64,000 bases of DNA from an uncultured Geobacter sp. Its GTDB lineage: Bacteria; Desulfobacterota; Desulfuromonadia; Geobacterales; CAIOGM01. The stretch lies in the NCBI GenBank assembly GCA_903857795.1, contig CAIOGM010000115.1:1-64000 (forward strand). The letters run 5' to 3'. Below, piece after piece: positions 45,910-54,940 of the stretch; position 1 is the stretch's first letter; each line of letters starts with the position of its first letter. The translations under genes and the position numbers were made by a program. The notes under the pieces are model-generated. The model worked only from the letters and a program-made list of their open reading frames with translations. It did not search any database and was not told the DNA's origin.

Positions 45910-46294
45910 GCTGATAATGCGCAACATGGGGGATTTTCAGGTGGCTAATACTATCAACCATGTCAAAGATGGTCAGGCGGCGCTGGATTACCTGCACGGG
46001 CGCGGCAACTATGCCGATCGAACGCAATTCCCCCTGCCGCACCTGATGCTGCTCGATTTGCGCCTGCCCAGGGTGGACGGGCTGGACGTGCTCAAGGAGG
46101 TCAAAACTGATGACGCCCTGCGAGCCATTCCAGTGGTTATCCTGACCACCTCGGAAGCTGAGCGGGACATGGCGATGGCCTACGACTATCATGCCAACAG
46201 CTATGTGACCAAGCCGGTGAATTTTGTGGACTTCAGCAAGCTGCTGAAGGATCTGGGGTTCTACTGGCTGGCTTGGAACAGGCACCCGTGGTGA
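45854..46294 (+). CDS. CheY-like/Rcp1-type single-domain response regulator
   Basis: 146-aa receiver without output domain. Motifs are LLVEDNPDHAELIMRN, MLLDLRLPRVDGLDVL with phospho-Asp, ILTTSEAERD and YVTKPVNFVDF, with the phytochrome-partner (Rcp1) spacing. A very strong AAAGGAGGC site precedes the ATG even though the gene starts 56 bp inside the preceding cyclase gene. The bacteriophytochrome-type HisKA domains upstream commonly pair with Rcp1-like regulators, so it is a plausible shared phosphoacceptor. Confidence 0.93.
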   Translation: MNGEPLTILLVEDNPDHAELIMRNMGDFQVANTINHVKDGQAALDYLHGRGNYADRTQFPLPHLMLLDLRLPRVDGLDVLKEVKTDDALRAIPVVILTTSEAERDMAMAYDYHANSYVTKPVNFVDFSKLLKDLGFYWLAWNRHPW

Positions 46295-46301
46295 CGGGAA
46301 T

Positions 46302-46323
46302 CCGCCATAACCCACTGTGGCGG
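46302..46323 (+). terminator. Small GC hairpin after the CheY-like gene
   Basis: CCGCCA pairs with TGGCGG around a 10-nt loop, directly after the stop at 46294. No strong T-run follows, so termination would be weak. It lies upstream of the PHO-type promoter of the next gene. Confidence 0.35.
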
Positions 46324-46371
46324 CGGGGTCCTCTCCTCTTCCGGTCGCGACCACTCCATCTCTGGTAAGTT

Positions 46372-46425
46372 CTTACACCATTGCAACAAAGCCTCAACGC
46401 GGTCTCCTGACTGCCATGATACCAT
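46372..46425 (+). promoter_or_regulatory. PHO-box promoter of the CBS hybrid kinase
   Basis: Half-sites CTTACAC (46372), GCAACAA (46383), TCAACGC (46394) and TCCTGAC (46405) at exact 11-bp steps, 8 nt, then TACCAT (46420-46425). The predicted start is near 46432, 38 nt before the ATG. Confidence 0.72.
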
Positions 46426-46469
46426 GCGGGCAACAGCGGGCGTTGGACTGATCATCAGAGGCGACTACC

Positions 46470-49301
46470 ATGCTTGAAGCCACGTTCGCAGAGTACCCGA
46501 CGCATCGTACCGCTCCGGAGCATCATGAACCGGCGAGAGGTGCGGCCACCACGCCCTTCTCCCCTCTGGATGACTCAGTTCGCTTGAAGGCCTTCCGACA
46601 CTCAACGGGCGGCGCCCCCTCTCACAACCTCCGGGATCTGGTCAGCCACTCTCACACCGTTCAGGCCACGGAGTGCGTCACGTCGACCTTCTCCCACTTC
46701 AATCAGATCCCCCATGATTTCATGCTTGTTTTGGATGAAGAGCGGCTGCTCGGCATCTGCTCGCGACGAGAGGTCGGGATGATTCTCGGTTCGGGTTTCG
46801 GGAGAGAGCTCTTCGGAAAGAAGCCGATCCGGGAGCATCTGGAGCCGAAGTGTCTCACCATCATCGAAGGTTCACCCATCGTTGAGGTTCTGTCCACGAT
46901 ATTTTCCGTGGAGGATCCCCATTACTTCAATGACATTGTATTGCTGGATCGCTCGGGTCACCCGGTGGGGCTGATTTCGGTTATCACCATGATTCGCCTG
47001 CAGCATCGTTTCCTCTTGGCGCTGAACGTGGAGCTGGAAGAATATTTCAAATTGTTCAACACCTCGTCGGACCTGATGTGCATCTTCGATCAGAACGGCT
47101 ATGTCCGGAAGATAAATCCTGCCGGCGCCACCATGCTCGGCTATTCCGAACGGGAGATGCTGGGCCACCACCTGACGGAATTTGTCCATCCCGAGGACCT
47201 CACAAAGACCAGCGGCGAGGTGGAACAGCAGAGCAAGTGCGGCGATACCGTCAACTTCGAGAACCGCTACCTGTGCAAAGACGGTACGGTCTGCTGGTTC
47301 TCGTGGCAGCTGTTTTGCGCCAGGGGAGAAAAACTCACCTATGCCACGGGCCGTAACATCAACATCCGTAAGCAGTACGAGCGCGAACTCGAAGAGACCC
47401 GTAAGGCGGCCGAATCGGCCAACCGGGCAAAGAGTGAGTTCCTCTCCAACATGAGTCATGAGATCCGTACCCCCATGAATGCCGTGTTGGGGCTGACCCA
47501 GCTGCTGGAGAAAGAACTGCTTTCACCCGACCAGCGCGACCTGGTGCAGCGAATTCGCACCGCCGGCCACTCCCTGATGGGGATCCTCAACGACATCCTC
47601 GACTTTTCCAAGATCGAAGCCGGCCGGTTGCGGATCGAGATGCGCAGCTTCATGTTGCCGGTACTCCTGGAGCAGCTGGACAGCCTGATGGGGAGTACGG
47701 CCCGCGGCAAGGGGCTCTCCCTGCAGATCGCGGCAGCGGAGGTGACCGGCGGGTTGATGGGAGATGACCTCCGATTGGGACAGGTACTGATCAACCTGGT
47801 GGGCAATGCCGTCAAGTTCACGAAGCAGGGGGAGGTCCGGATCATCGTTTCACCGGTGCAACTCGACGAGCTGACGACACGGCTCCGCTTCGAGGTCCGT
47901 GACACCGGCGTCGGCATCGCCCCTGAGGTGCTCTCGACTCTGTTCACCCCGTTTACCCAGGCCGACGACAGCATCACCCGGCGCTTCGGCGGTACCGGTC
48001 TGGGACTCTCCATCTGCAAGCATCTGGTGGAACTGATGGGTGGGGTCATCGCCGTAGAGAGTCTGGAAGGGGTCGGGAGCACCTTCTGGTTCGAAATTCC
48101 CTTTGCACGGACCGCCGCGGTCGCGGCGAAATCGGCACTTACTCCCCGGGAGGTCACCCCCGGAGTGGCGCGCCTGACGGGGCGCCGCGTTCTGGTGGTT
48201 GACGACAGCGAGATCAACCAGATCGTGGTCGTTCGAGCGCTGGCGTTGGAAGGGGCCGAGAGTGAAGTCGCGTCGGACGGCCAGCAGGCCCTGAACACTC
48301 TGCGGGCAGAGCCGGAGAAGTTCGATATCGTCCTGATGGACGTGCAGATGCCGGTGATGGACGGGCTCGCCGCCACCCGGCTCTTGCGCGGTGACCCTCC
48401 CCTCGCCGGACTCCCCGTCATCGCCTTGACCGCCGGCGTGCTCCAGGAAGAGCGGCAGAAGGCGCTGGACGCCGGTGTCGATGACTTCCTTCCCAAACCG
48501 GTGGATCTGGAAGAGCTGGTCGCCATGCTCCTCCGTTGGCTGCCTCCCCCCCGGGTAAAGGCGGCGGCAACGCCCCCCCTGGCGACGCCCCTCCCGCTTC
48601 CACCCGATCGAGACCAGGGGGAGATAGGAGCGTTGTCGCTCCCCGGTCTGGAGTGCGCCAAAGGGATCGCCCGCTGCGGTAGCGAGAAGCTCTACCGGAG
48701 ACTGATCGGCGAGCTGCTGCTGCGACATGGCGACGATTGCGACCGGATCGGGCGGGCCGTTGCTGCGGATGACCTCCCCGAGGCGACACGGATCAACCAT
48801 ACGCTGAAAGGGGTGGCCGGCAACCTGGACGCCGCCACTCTGTACCGGATCGCCGCGGAGTTGGAAATTGCACTGAAGGAGTGCGAGCGGGATGCGATTG
48901 ACCGGCTGCTCCTCGGATTAGCGGCAGCCATGGAGGAGGTAAAGGGGGGCGCGGCGCTGTTCAAGGAGGCGCCCTCCCCGGAGGTGAGCGTCCCTGTTCC
49001 GCTTCCGGAGATGGGAGAGATTTCTCCTCTCTTCGAGGAGTTACTGCGGCTGCTTCAGGAACGCCGCATGTCCGCCCAACGGGTGGCGTATCAGTTGATG
49101 GGGCAACTCTCCTCCACAGTCCTGGCGCCGGAGGTGGCGCTGCTCTCCATGGCTGTCGACCGCCTGGAGTATCTGGACGCTCACACCATGGTCCGCTGCC
49201 TGGCTGACCGGTTTACTGAACTCCACAGCGACATCCTTCCTCCAGCGCCCCCTCTCCCTGTCAACTGTTCCCCCCTTTTGCCACGACGTCGCCAAGCCTG
49301 A
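46470..49301 (+). CDS. CBS-PAS hybrid histidine kinase with REC and Hpt
   Basis: 943-aa cytosolic kinase. The N-terminal 190 residues carry a CBS-pair-like region ([39 protein letters not shown]). A PAS domain (about 190-305) follows, then HisKA with [14 protein letters not shown], HATPase with [19 protein letters not shown] and [11 protein letters not shown], a receiver with [11 protein letters not shown] and FLPKPVDL, and an Hpt domain with [16 protein letters not shown] pairs usually bind adenine nucleotides, so it may read energy state. No membrane span is present. The final 14 codons overlap tail-to-tail with the chemoreceptor on the other strand. A PHO-type promoter precedes it. Confidence 0.92.
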   Translation: MLEATFAEYPTHRTAPEHHEPARGAATTPFSPLDDSVRLKAFRHSTGGAPSHNLRDLVSHSHTVQATECVTSTFSHFNQIPHDFMLVLDEERLLGICSRREVGMILGSGFGRELFGKKPIREHLEPKCLTIIEGSPIVEVLSTIFSVEDPHYFNDIVLLDRSGHPVGLISVITMIRLQHRFLLALNVELEEYFKLFNTSSDLMCIFDQNGYVRKINPAGATMLGYSEREMLGHHLTEFVHPEDLTKTSGEVEQQSKCGDTVNFENRYLCKDGTVCWFSWQLFCARGEKLTYATGRNINIRKQYERELEETRKAAESANRAKSEFLSNMSHEIRTPMNAVLGLTQLLEKELLSPDQRDLVQRIRTAGHSLMGILNDILDFSKIEAGRLRIEMRSFMLPVLLEQLDSLMGSTARGKGLSLQIAAAEVTGGLMGDDLRLGQVLINLVGNAVKFTKQGEVRIIVSPVQLDELTTRLRFEVRDTGVGIAPEVLSTLFTPFTQADDSITRRFGGTGLGLSICKHLVELMGGVIAVESLEGVGSTFWFEIPFARTAAVAAKSALTPREVTPGVARLTGRRVLVVDDSEINQIVVVRALALEGAESEVASDGQQALNTLRAEPEKFDIVLMDVQMPVMDGLAATRLLRGDPPLAGLPVIALTAGVLQEERQKALDAGVDDFLPKPVDLEELVAMLLRWLPPPRVKAAATPPLATPLPLPPDRDQGEIGALSLPGLECAKGIARCGSEKLYRRLIGELLLRHGDDCDRIGRAVAADDLPEATRINHTLKGVAGNLDAATLYRIAAELEIALKECERDAIDRLLLGLAAAMEEVKGGAALFKEAPSPEVSVPVPLPEMGEISPLFEELLRLLQERRMSAQRVAYQLMGQLSSTVLAPEVALLSMAVDRLEYLDAHTMVRCLADRFTELHSDILPPAPPLPVNCSPLLPRRRQA

Positions 49302-52300
49302 AGAAGGCCACGGTCCCCTGGAGGTGGGTGGCTTGGGAGGAGAGCTCCTCGGCGGTGGAGGCCATCTCTTCCGCAGCCGAGGCGTTCTGCTGGATCACCC
49401 GGTCCAGTTGCTGAATCGCCTTGTTGATCTGCTCCCCTCCGCTCTCCTGCTCCTTGCCAGCGGCATTGATCTCCTGCACCAGCTCCGCCGTCCGCCTGAT
49501 GTCCGGAAGAATCAGCCCCAGCATCTCCCCTGCCTGTTCGGCTACGGCGACACTGGATACTGAGAGCGTGGAGATCTCCCGGGCCGCGGCCTGACTCCGT
49601 TCGGCCAGCTTGCGCACCTCCGAGGCGACCACGGCGAACCCCTTGCCGTGCTCCCCGGCCCGGGCCGCCTCGATGGCCGCATTCAGGGCCAGCAGATTGG
49701 TCTGGCGGGCGATCTCTTCGACGATGGTGATCTTCCCCGCGATCTCCCGCATGGCGGCCACGGTCTCGGCGACTGCCCGCCCCCCTGCCGTGGCTTCCTG
49801 GGCCGCCTTGCCGGCGATCCTGTCGGTCTGTCGGGCATTGTCCGCGTTCTGCCGGATCTGGGAGGTCATCTGTTCCACGCTGGAGGAGGCCTGTTCCGCT
49901 GCGGCAGCCTGGGAGGAGGCGCCATGTGAGAGATTCTCGGCTCCGGAGCTGAGCTCCAGGGAGCCGGCGGCCATACTGTCGGCCGCGATCTTGACCTCGC
50001 TCACCACGGAGGTGAGCTGGCGGACCATGGCGATGTAGGCCTTCATCAGCTCGTCATGGGGGGAGCGCTCCTTCAACTCCACCATGAGGTTGCCTGAGGC
50101 GATCTCCCGGGCGCTTGCGGTGATCAGCTGCTGCGCCCCGATGAGATCGTTGAGGTTGTCAATGATGATCCGGTACTCCCCCTGAGAGCGATCCGTGATT
50201 CTGGGGGGAATCTCCCCCGTGGCGATCCGGTCCACATAGCCGGCGGTGAGCCTGAGCGGGGTGACGATGTTGGTGATGGTAGCGTTAAAGCCGACCACCA
50301 GGGTGTGCCATCCCCCCACGAAGAGGCCGGCATCGGCCCGCCGCTCCAGGTCGCCGGTGGCGGCGGCTTCGATGATCGTGTCGGTTTCGGTGAGGAGAGC
50401 GTTCATCATCCCGACCAGGGCATTCAGGTTCTCCTTGATCTCGCAGAAATCGCCCTGGTAGCTGTCGGTGATGACCGGGGGGATGACCCCCCTGCTGATC
50501 TTCTCCACATGGGCGGCGGCCATGTTCAGGGGGGTGATGACGGCGTCCAGGGTATCGTTGACCCCGATCATGATCCTCCGGAACTCCCCCTGGTGCCGGG
50601 TGACATCGGCCCGGGTATCCAGCCGCCCGGCCACGGCCGCCCGGGAGAGAAGGCCGGCATCCGCCACCAGCGAGTTGACCGCGTCGATGCAGGTGTTGAT
50701 ATTGTTCTTGAGGGTGTTGAAGTCGCCCCGGTAGGTAACGGTGATCTTCTCGGGGATATCCCCCCTGCTGATCCGCGCCACATACTCGGCCGCCTCATTC
50801 AGCGGGCCGATAAACGCATCGAGCGTCTCGTTGACTCCCGCCATGACCCTGCGGAACTCTCCCTGATGACGGGAGATGTCGGCCCGGGCCGCGAGGTTGC
50901 CGTTGACCGCGGCCAGCGCCAGGTCGTTGGCGTCGGAGATGAGGCCGCTTACGGCGTCGATGCAGGTATTGATGTTGTCCTTGATCTCATTGTAATCACC
51001 GTTGTAACTGTCGATGATCTTGGGGGGGATGTCCCCCTTGCTGATCCGGTCCACGTACTCGGCGGCCATGTTCAAGGGGGTGATGACGGCGTCCAGGGTC
51101 TCATTGAAACCGGCCACGATCCTGCGGAACTCTCCCTGGAGGTGCGTACTGTCCGCCCGGACCGCCAGGTTGCCGTCGATGGCCGCCCGGGCCAGGAGCC
51201 CCACATCGCTCACCAGGGTGTTGACGTTGTCGATGCAGAGGTTGATGTTTAACTTGATGGGGTTGAAGTCACCCGGGTAGGTGTCGGTAATCTTCTCCGG
51301 GATATCTCCCTTGGAAATCCGGTCCACGTACTCCGCAGCCATGTTCAGCGGACCGATGAAGGCGTCCAGGGTCTCGTTGACCCCGGTCATGATCTTGCAA
51401 TACTCTCCCTGATGATGGGACGTATCCGCCCTGATGGCCAACTTCCCCTCTACGGCTGCCTGCGCCAGGAGGACGGCATCGGAGACGAGGGCGTTGATGT
51501 TGTCGATGCAGTTGTTGAGATTCTGCTTGATGGCGTTGAAATCGCCCTGATAGCTGTCGGTGATCCTGGCGGGGATGTCGCCCCGGGAGATGCGATCCAC
51601 ATGCTCCGCCGCCATGTTCAGCGGCCCGATGATGGCGTCCAGGGTATCGTTGACCCCGATGACAATGTTTCTGAAATCCCCCTGATGCTTGGTGGGATCG
51701 ACCCGGGTCGCCAGGTTCCCGGCGATTGCCGCCTCGGTGAGCATGGAAAAATCCGCGATCAGGGTGCGCACCGTAACGACCATCTTCTCCATGGCCCCCA
51801 TGAGCTGGCCGATCTCGTCATTGCGCCTCGCCTTGAGCGAGGTATCGAACTGGCCTCCCGCTATCCGGTTTATTGCCTCGATGGATGACGCCAGCGGTCG
51901 GGCAATGGAACGATAGATCCAGACTCCCATGACGACGCCGAACAGCAGAGCGGCACATCCCAGAGAGATGATCAGTATGGTGCTGGTCCGCACCACCCCG
52001 TTCACCAGGACGATCGCCTTTTCCTGATTTTCCTGAGCCTGTGAGCCGATCTTGCTCCCCTTGGCCGCCTGCCGGGCGACGATGGTATGGATCTTTTCCG
52101 TGGAGGCCGCCGCCCGTTCCTGCATCTCCAGGTTCTTTTTGATCCTGGCGATCACCCCTTCCTTCTCGTAGAGGAGGGCTCTGGTCATGTTCAGGTGCCC
52201 GACCACCCCCCCCAGGGTCTGCAACTCCTGTTCGGCATGCATCTTCTTCAGGGCATCGGTCACCCGGCGCTCCGTCTCGCTCAGTTTAACGTACTCCTGC

Positions 52301-53370
52301 CGGATGGAGGCATCCACGGCAGAGATCTCCTTCCCGGAGGTGAGAGACAGGAGTCTGGAGGAGAGAGCATTTATGTAGACCCCCTGGGCGACCAGGCGGG
52401 CATTGTCCGCCAGGATCCCGGTAGCGAGGCTGGATTGACCGTACAGCCCCGCCTGTCTCCTGGACTCCGCACCGTAATTCGAATTCGTGGTGGTCACCTC
52501 CTGCTCCAGGGTCAGGCTGAGGGCCATGATCTTCTCCTTGAGTTCACGCAGAAGCAGATCGTAGCGCTGAGAATCACTCCCGGGGCGGTCGATGAGCGCA
52601 CTCTTGAGCGGAATCAGCTCATCGGCCAACTGCCCCAGTTGCACGATGTCGGGCCGCATCTCGGGGACTTCCTTCAGGTAGTCATTTTTCAGACTCTTGG
52701 CGATGATCGTGTTATAGCGCCCTTTCGCCACGATGAGCCCCTTCCTGGTGTGGCTGAGATCCAGCAGTGACACCGCCTGGGGCAGCTCCTTGGTGATCGC
52801 CTTGATGGCCTCGGCGTTTCTCAGGTTGGTGGAGATGTTCCCCGATTCCACCACCGATGTGGAGTACGCCGCGGATTTCCCGTCCTGAAACGTGCGAATC
52901 CGGGCATCGAGCCCCATGAGCCGGGCGATGACCTCCTTCAGCTTGGCGTCAATCACCAGACTCGCGTCATGCAGCCCCGCTTCCGCCTTGAGCCGCTCTT
53001 CGGTAACCCCGAGGAGTTCGTTTCTGACCGGCGTCAGCTCCTCGTACACCTTTGACCGCTCGCTTCCGCCCAGGACGTCCAGCGCTTCCTGGGCCTTTTG
53101 CACCTCGGCCAGGGATCGTTCGGCCGAGACCCGGGCCGTGTCGAATTCTCCCCGGTTTCGAGAGGCGCCGACCCTGGTGAGAGCGGACATGGTCCCCTCG
53201 ATGGCCAGCTGCAGTTTGGTCGTCCGGACCTGAAAGGGGGTACTCTGTTCGGTGAGGAAGGAGAGGCGTTCCTGGATAAAGCGCATCCCTAAATAACCGG
53301 TTACGGAGACCACTCCAGCCATGAGAGTCACGACAAACCCGTTCAGAATCAGCTTGCTCTTGATCGTCAT
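49261..53370 (-). CDS. Giant poly-HAMP methyl-accepting chemotaxis protein
   Basis: 1369-aa chemoreceptor. TM1 is at about 7-26, a long helical periplasmic domain extends to about 455, and TM2 ([20 protein letters not shown]) follows. A canonical HAMP ([22 protein letters not shown]) leads into a chain of di-HAMP units of about 91-92 residues. Six copies of the (I)SxGDIPxxITDxYxGDF element and matching GxLxxRAD elements are visible. The signalling domain has [19 protein letters not shown] and [14 protein letters not shown]. Most receptors have one HAMP. It lies 34 bp after a PstS-like gene and is probably co-transcribed, so phosphate or a related anion is a reasonable ligand guess. Confidence 0.93.
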   Translation of the reverse strand: MTIKSKLILNGFVVTLMAGVVSVTGYLGMRFIQERLSFLTEQSTPFQVRTTKLQLAIEGTMSALTRVGASRNRGEFDTARVSAERSLAEVQKAQEALDVLGGSERSKVYEELTPVRNELLGVTEERLKAEAGLHDASLVIDAKLKEVIARLMGLDARIRTFQDGKSAAYSTSVVESGNISTNLRNAEAIKAITKELPQAVSLLDLSHTRKGLIVAKGRYNTIIAKSLKNDYLKEVPEMRPDIVQLGQLADELIPLKSALIDRPGSDSQRYDLLLRELKEKIMALSLTLEQEVTTTNSNYGAESRRQAGLYGQSSLATGILADNARLVAQGVYINALSSRLLSLTSGKEISAVDASIRQEYVKLSETERRVTDALKKMHAEQELQTLGGVVGHLNMTRALLYEKEGVIARIKKNLEMQERAAASTEKIHTIVARQAAKGSKIGSQAQENQEKAIVLVNGVVRTSTILIISLGCAALLFGVVMGVWIYRSIARPLASSIEAINRIAGGQFDTSLKARRNDEIGQLMGAMEKMVVTVRTLIADFSMLTEAAIAGNLATRVDPTKHQGDFRNIVIGVNDTLDAIIGPLNMAAEHVDRISRGDIPARITDSYQGDFNAIKQNLNNCIDNINALVSDAVLLAQAAVEGKLAIRADTSHHQGEYCKIMTGVNETLDAFIGPLNMAAEYVDRISKGDIPEKITDTYPGDFNPIKLNINLCIDNVNTLVSDVGLLARAAIDGNLAVRADSTHLQGEFRRIVAGFNETLDAVITPLNMAAEYVDRISKGDIPPKIIDSYNGDYNEIKDNINTCIDAVSGLISDANDLALAAVNGNLAARADISRHQGEFRRVMAGVNETLDAFIGPLNEAAEYVARISRGDIPEKITVTYRGDFNTLKNNINTCIDAVNSLVADAGLLSRAAVAGRLDTRADVTRHQGEFRRIMIGVNDTLDAVITPLNMAAAHVEKISRGVIPPVITDSYQGDFCEIKENLNALVGMMNALLTETDTIIEAAATGDLERRADAGLFVGGWHTLVVGFNATITNIVTPLRLTAGYVDRIATGEIPPRITDRSQGEYRIIIDNLNDLIGAQQLITASAREIASGNLMVELKERSPHDELMKAYIAMVRQLTSVVSEVKIAADSMAAGSLELSSGAENLSHGASSQAAAAEQASSSVEQMTSQIRQNADNARQTDRIAGKAAQEATAGGRAVAETVAAMREIAGKITIVEEIARQTNLLALNAAIEAARAGEHGKGFAVVASEVRKLAERSQAAAREISTLSVSSVAVAEQAGEMLGLILPDIRRTAELVQEINAAGKEQESGGEQINKAIQQLDRVIQQNASAAEEMASTAEELSSQATHLQGTVAFFRLGDVVAKGGNS
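50190..51730 (-). repeat. Tandem 274-bp coding repeats (di-HAMP units)
   Basis: The GDIP-coding motif recurs at about 50207, 50480, 50755, 51029, 51300 and 51574, a period of about 273-276 bp. The units match strongly at DNA level, so they can recombine in frame and change receptor length. Confidence 0.88.
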
Positions 53371-53404
53371 GCAACTCTCTCCCCAGGGGTTAGCGCGCGG
53401 ATAT

Positions 53405-54169
53405 TCATCGCTTCACCAGGGATTGCCCCCCGGCCCGGATGAATTCAAGGAGTTTCTTCAACGGTTCCGAGGGATTGCTTCTTGTGATGAGGACGATATC
53501 CCGGAACAGTTCCGGAATCCTCGGAGTCGCCACCGAAGCATCCACCACCCCCAGCGGACCGATCCCGATGGCGTTGGGGTTCGCCGCCACGTTCTGGCGC
53601 ACTTCAGAGGCGGTAGTGGTATCCAGCAGCTCGGCCGCCAGTGGCGCTCCCCGCAGGATCCGTTCCTGGAAGATCGAATTATCATCCTGCATGAGGGTTC
53701 CCCAGACGATCATGATCGGGGCGTCTTCGCCGCCGACCTCGTTCCAGTTCCCGATTGTTCCGGAAAAAATTCCGCGGAGCTGGTCGGCGGTGAGGGACTG
53801 CACCGGATTGTCCTTGTGGGTCATGACGACGATGCGATCCGTACCGATGCTCACCGGAGTAAACAGCGACGGGTTGTCCAGGGGCGCCCCTTCCTTCGCC
53901 ATGAGCTGCTGCCACTCCTGATAGGAGAATCCGGCTGCCGCGGCGTCCAGGCTGGCCCGTTTGAGATCGGTAAACGCGACCTTCGGTCCGGTTTCGATGA
54001 TGATCAGCTGGATATCCGTCGCCTCCTCGAAGGCGCTCTTGAGCGGCCTGAGGATATCCTCCGCAGGAGCGGAGCCGGCGCCGATTTTCAGCTCGTCGGC
54101 GCCGCCGGTGAGTGGCGCCAGAGAGAGGATGACTACAAGGGCTGCCAGGATTACACCGTAACGATCCAT
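53405..54169 (-). CDS. PstS-like periplasmic substrate-binding protein
   Basis: About 254-aa precursor with signal peptide ([20 protein letters not shown]). The mature part follows the PBP-like phosphate-binding pattern: [81 protein letters not shown]. The start at 54169 is chosen because AAGGAG lies just upstream. It lacks permease partners and is followed by a chemoreceptor, so it may present an anion to that receptor instead of a transporter. Similar to but shorter and more diverged than the PstS at 31426-32445. Confidence 0.82.
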   Translation of the reverse strand: MDRYGVILAALVVILSLAPLTGGADELKIGAGSAPAEDILRPLKSAFEEATDIQLIIIETGPKVAFTDLKRASLDAAAAGFSYQEWQQLMAKEGAPLDNPSLFTPVSIGTDRIVVMTHKDNPVQSLTADQLRGIFSGTIGNWNEVGGEDAPIMIVWGTLMQDDNSIFQERILRGAPLAAELLDTTTASEVRQNVAANPNAIGIGPLGVVDASVATPRIPELFRDIVLITRSNPSEPLKKLLEFIRAGGQSLVKR

Positions 54170-54208
54170 GATCGACTCCTTCATGCAGCTTTCCCTTCAA
54201 CAAAGAAT

Positions 54209-54266
54209 GTGCCGGGGAAGGGCGGAGTGGCATGCAACCATGCTCACTACCGCCGCTCCCCGGCAC
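54209..54266 (-). other. Long interrupted inverted repeat before the PstS-like gene
   Basis: Outer stem GTGCCGGGG/CCCCGGCAC, then GGCGG/CCGCC, AGTG/CACT and GCATG/CATGC inside, forming a 58-nt hairpin in the minus-strand transcript. ATTCTTTGTT follows. It may be an attenuator or partial terminator separating the PEP-CTERM gene from the PstS-like/chemoreceptor pair. Confidence 0.6.
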
Positions 54267-54320
54267 AGGGTTATCTTCTCATACATCCGGCAAGAGCCCT
54301 GCCGGATTGCAGCCGGTTTG

Positions 54321-54929
54321 TCATGGGTTACGGTTGCTCTTCTTGCGCCACAGCGCCGCCCCGGCCATGCCGAGCCCCAGGAGGAGTACGGTAGACGGTT
54401 CGGGAACCGGAGAGGTTGACGGTCCGTAATTCAAGGCCGTGGAGCCATCGGTCCGGAGCGCCGCCGTCATGGCGAGGCCGCTGGGATTGTTGGTAAGGAG
54501 CGGGGTGAACTGGTCGGCGGCGAACATGCTGAAGCCGAAGTCGCTCCCGCCACCAGCCGTCCCGTTGGGAGAGCTCACGGCCGGGCCGTCCAGCAGGAAC
54601 GTGAAGTGAATCGAGTTGCCAAAGTTGAACCCCTGGAAATAGTCATTCCAGGAGAAGCTGTTGCCGAGAGTCACCGTCCCCGGAAGGGCTCCGGTAACAT
54701 CTCCGGCGGTAGCGGGCGCCCCTGTAAGGGAACCACCCGACGTCTCGAAACTGAGGAGCTGGGCGAAGGCGGACTGGGCGTTGTTGCCGGGATTGAACTG
54801 GAACTCCAGGTAGCCTGACTGTCCGGCGACGGCCGAGGTGTTTACGTACACCTGGTGAGTTTGCGGGGCGGCAGAGGCGCTCCCCACTGTCAGCAGCATG
54901 AGGGCGAAGAGTGCGATTAACAGCTTCAT
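54321..54929 (-). CDS. PEP-CTERM sorting-domain protein
   Basis: 202-aa secreted protein. Signal peptide LLIALFALMLLTVGSASA-AP; a beta-rich, Gly/Ser/Asn-rich middle (GYLEFQFNPGNNAQSAFAQL); and a C-terminal sorting signal of PVPEPST, a hydrophobic helix LLLGLGMAGAAL and basic tail WRKKSNRNP. It should be processed by exosortase and placed at the surface or in exopolymer. It is 11 bp downstream of the metallophosphoesterase gene and so probably expressed with it. Confidence 0.92.
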   Translation of the reverse strand: MKLLIALFALMLLTVGSASAAPQTHQVYVNTSAVAGQSGYLEFQFNPGNNAQSAFAQLLSFETSGGSLTGAPATAGDVTGALPGTVTLGNSFSWNDYFQGFNFGNSIHFTFLLDGPAVSSPNGTAGGGSDFGFSMFAADQFTPLLTNNPSGLAMTAALRTDGSTALNYGPSTSPVPEPSTVLLLGLGMAGAALWRKKSNRNP

Positions 54930-54940
54930 GGGTCAGCTCC

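Noticed and set aside
50305-51252. 315-codon plus-strand ORF opposite the poly-HAMP receptor
   Set aside because: Repeats exactly with the HAMP units and mirrors their codons; an antisense shadow.
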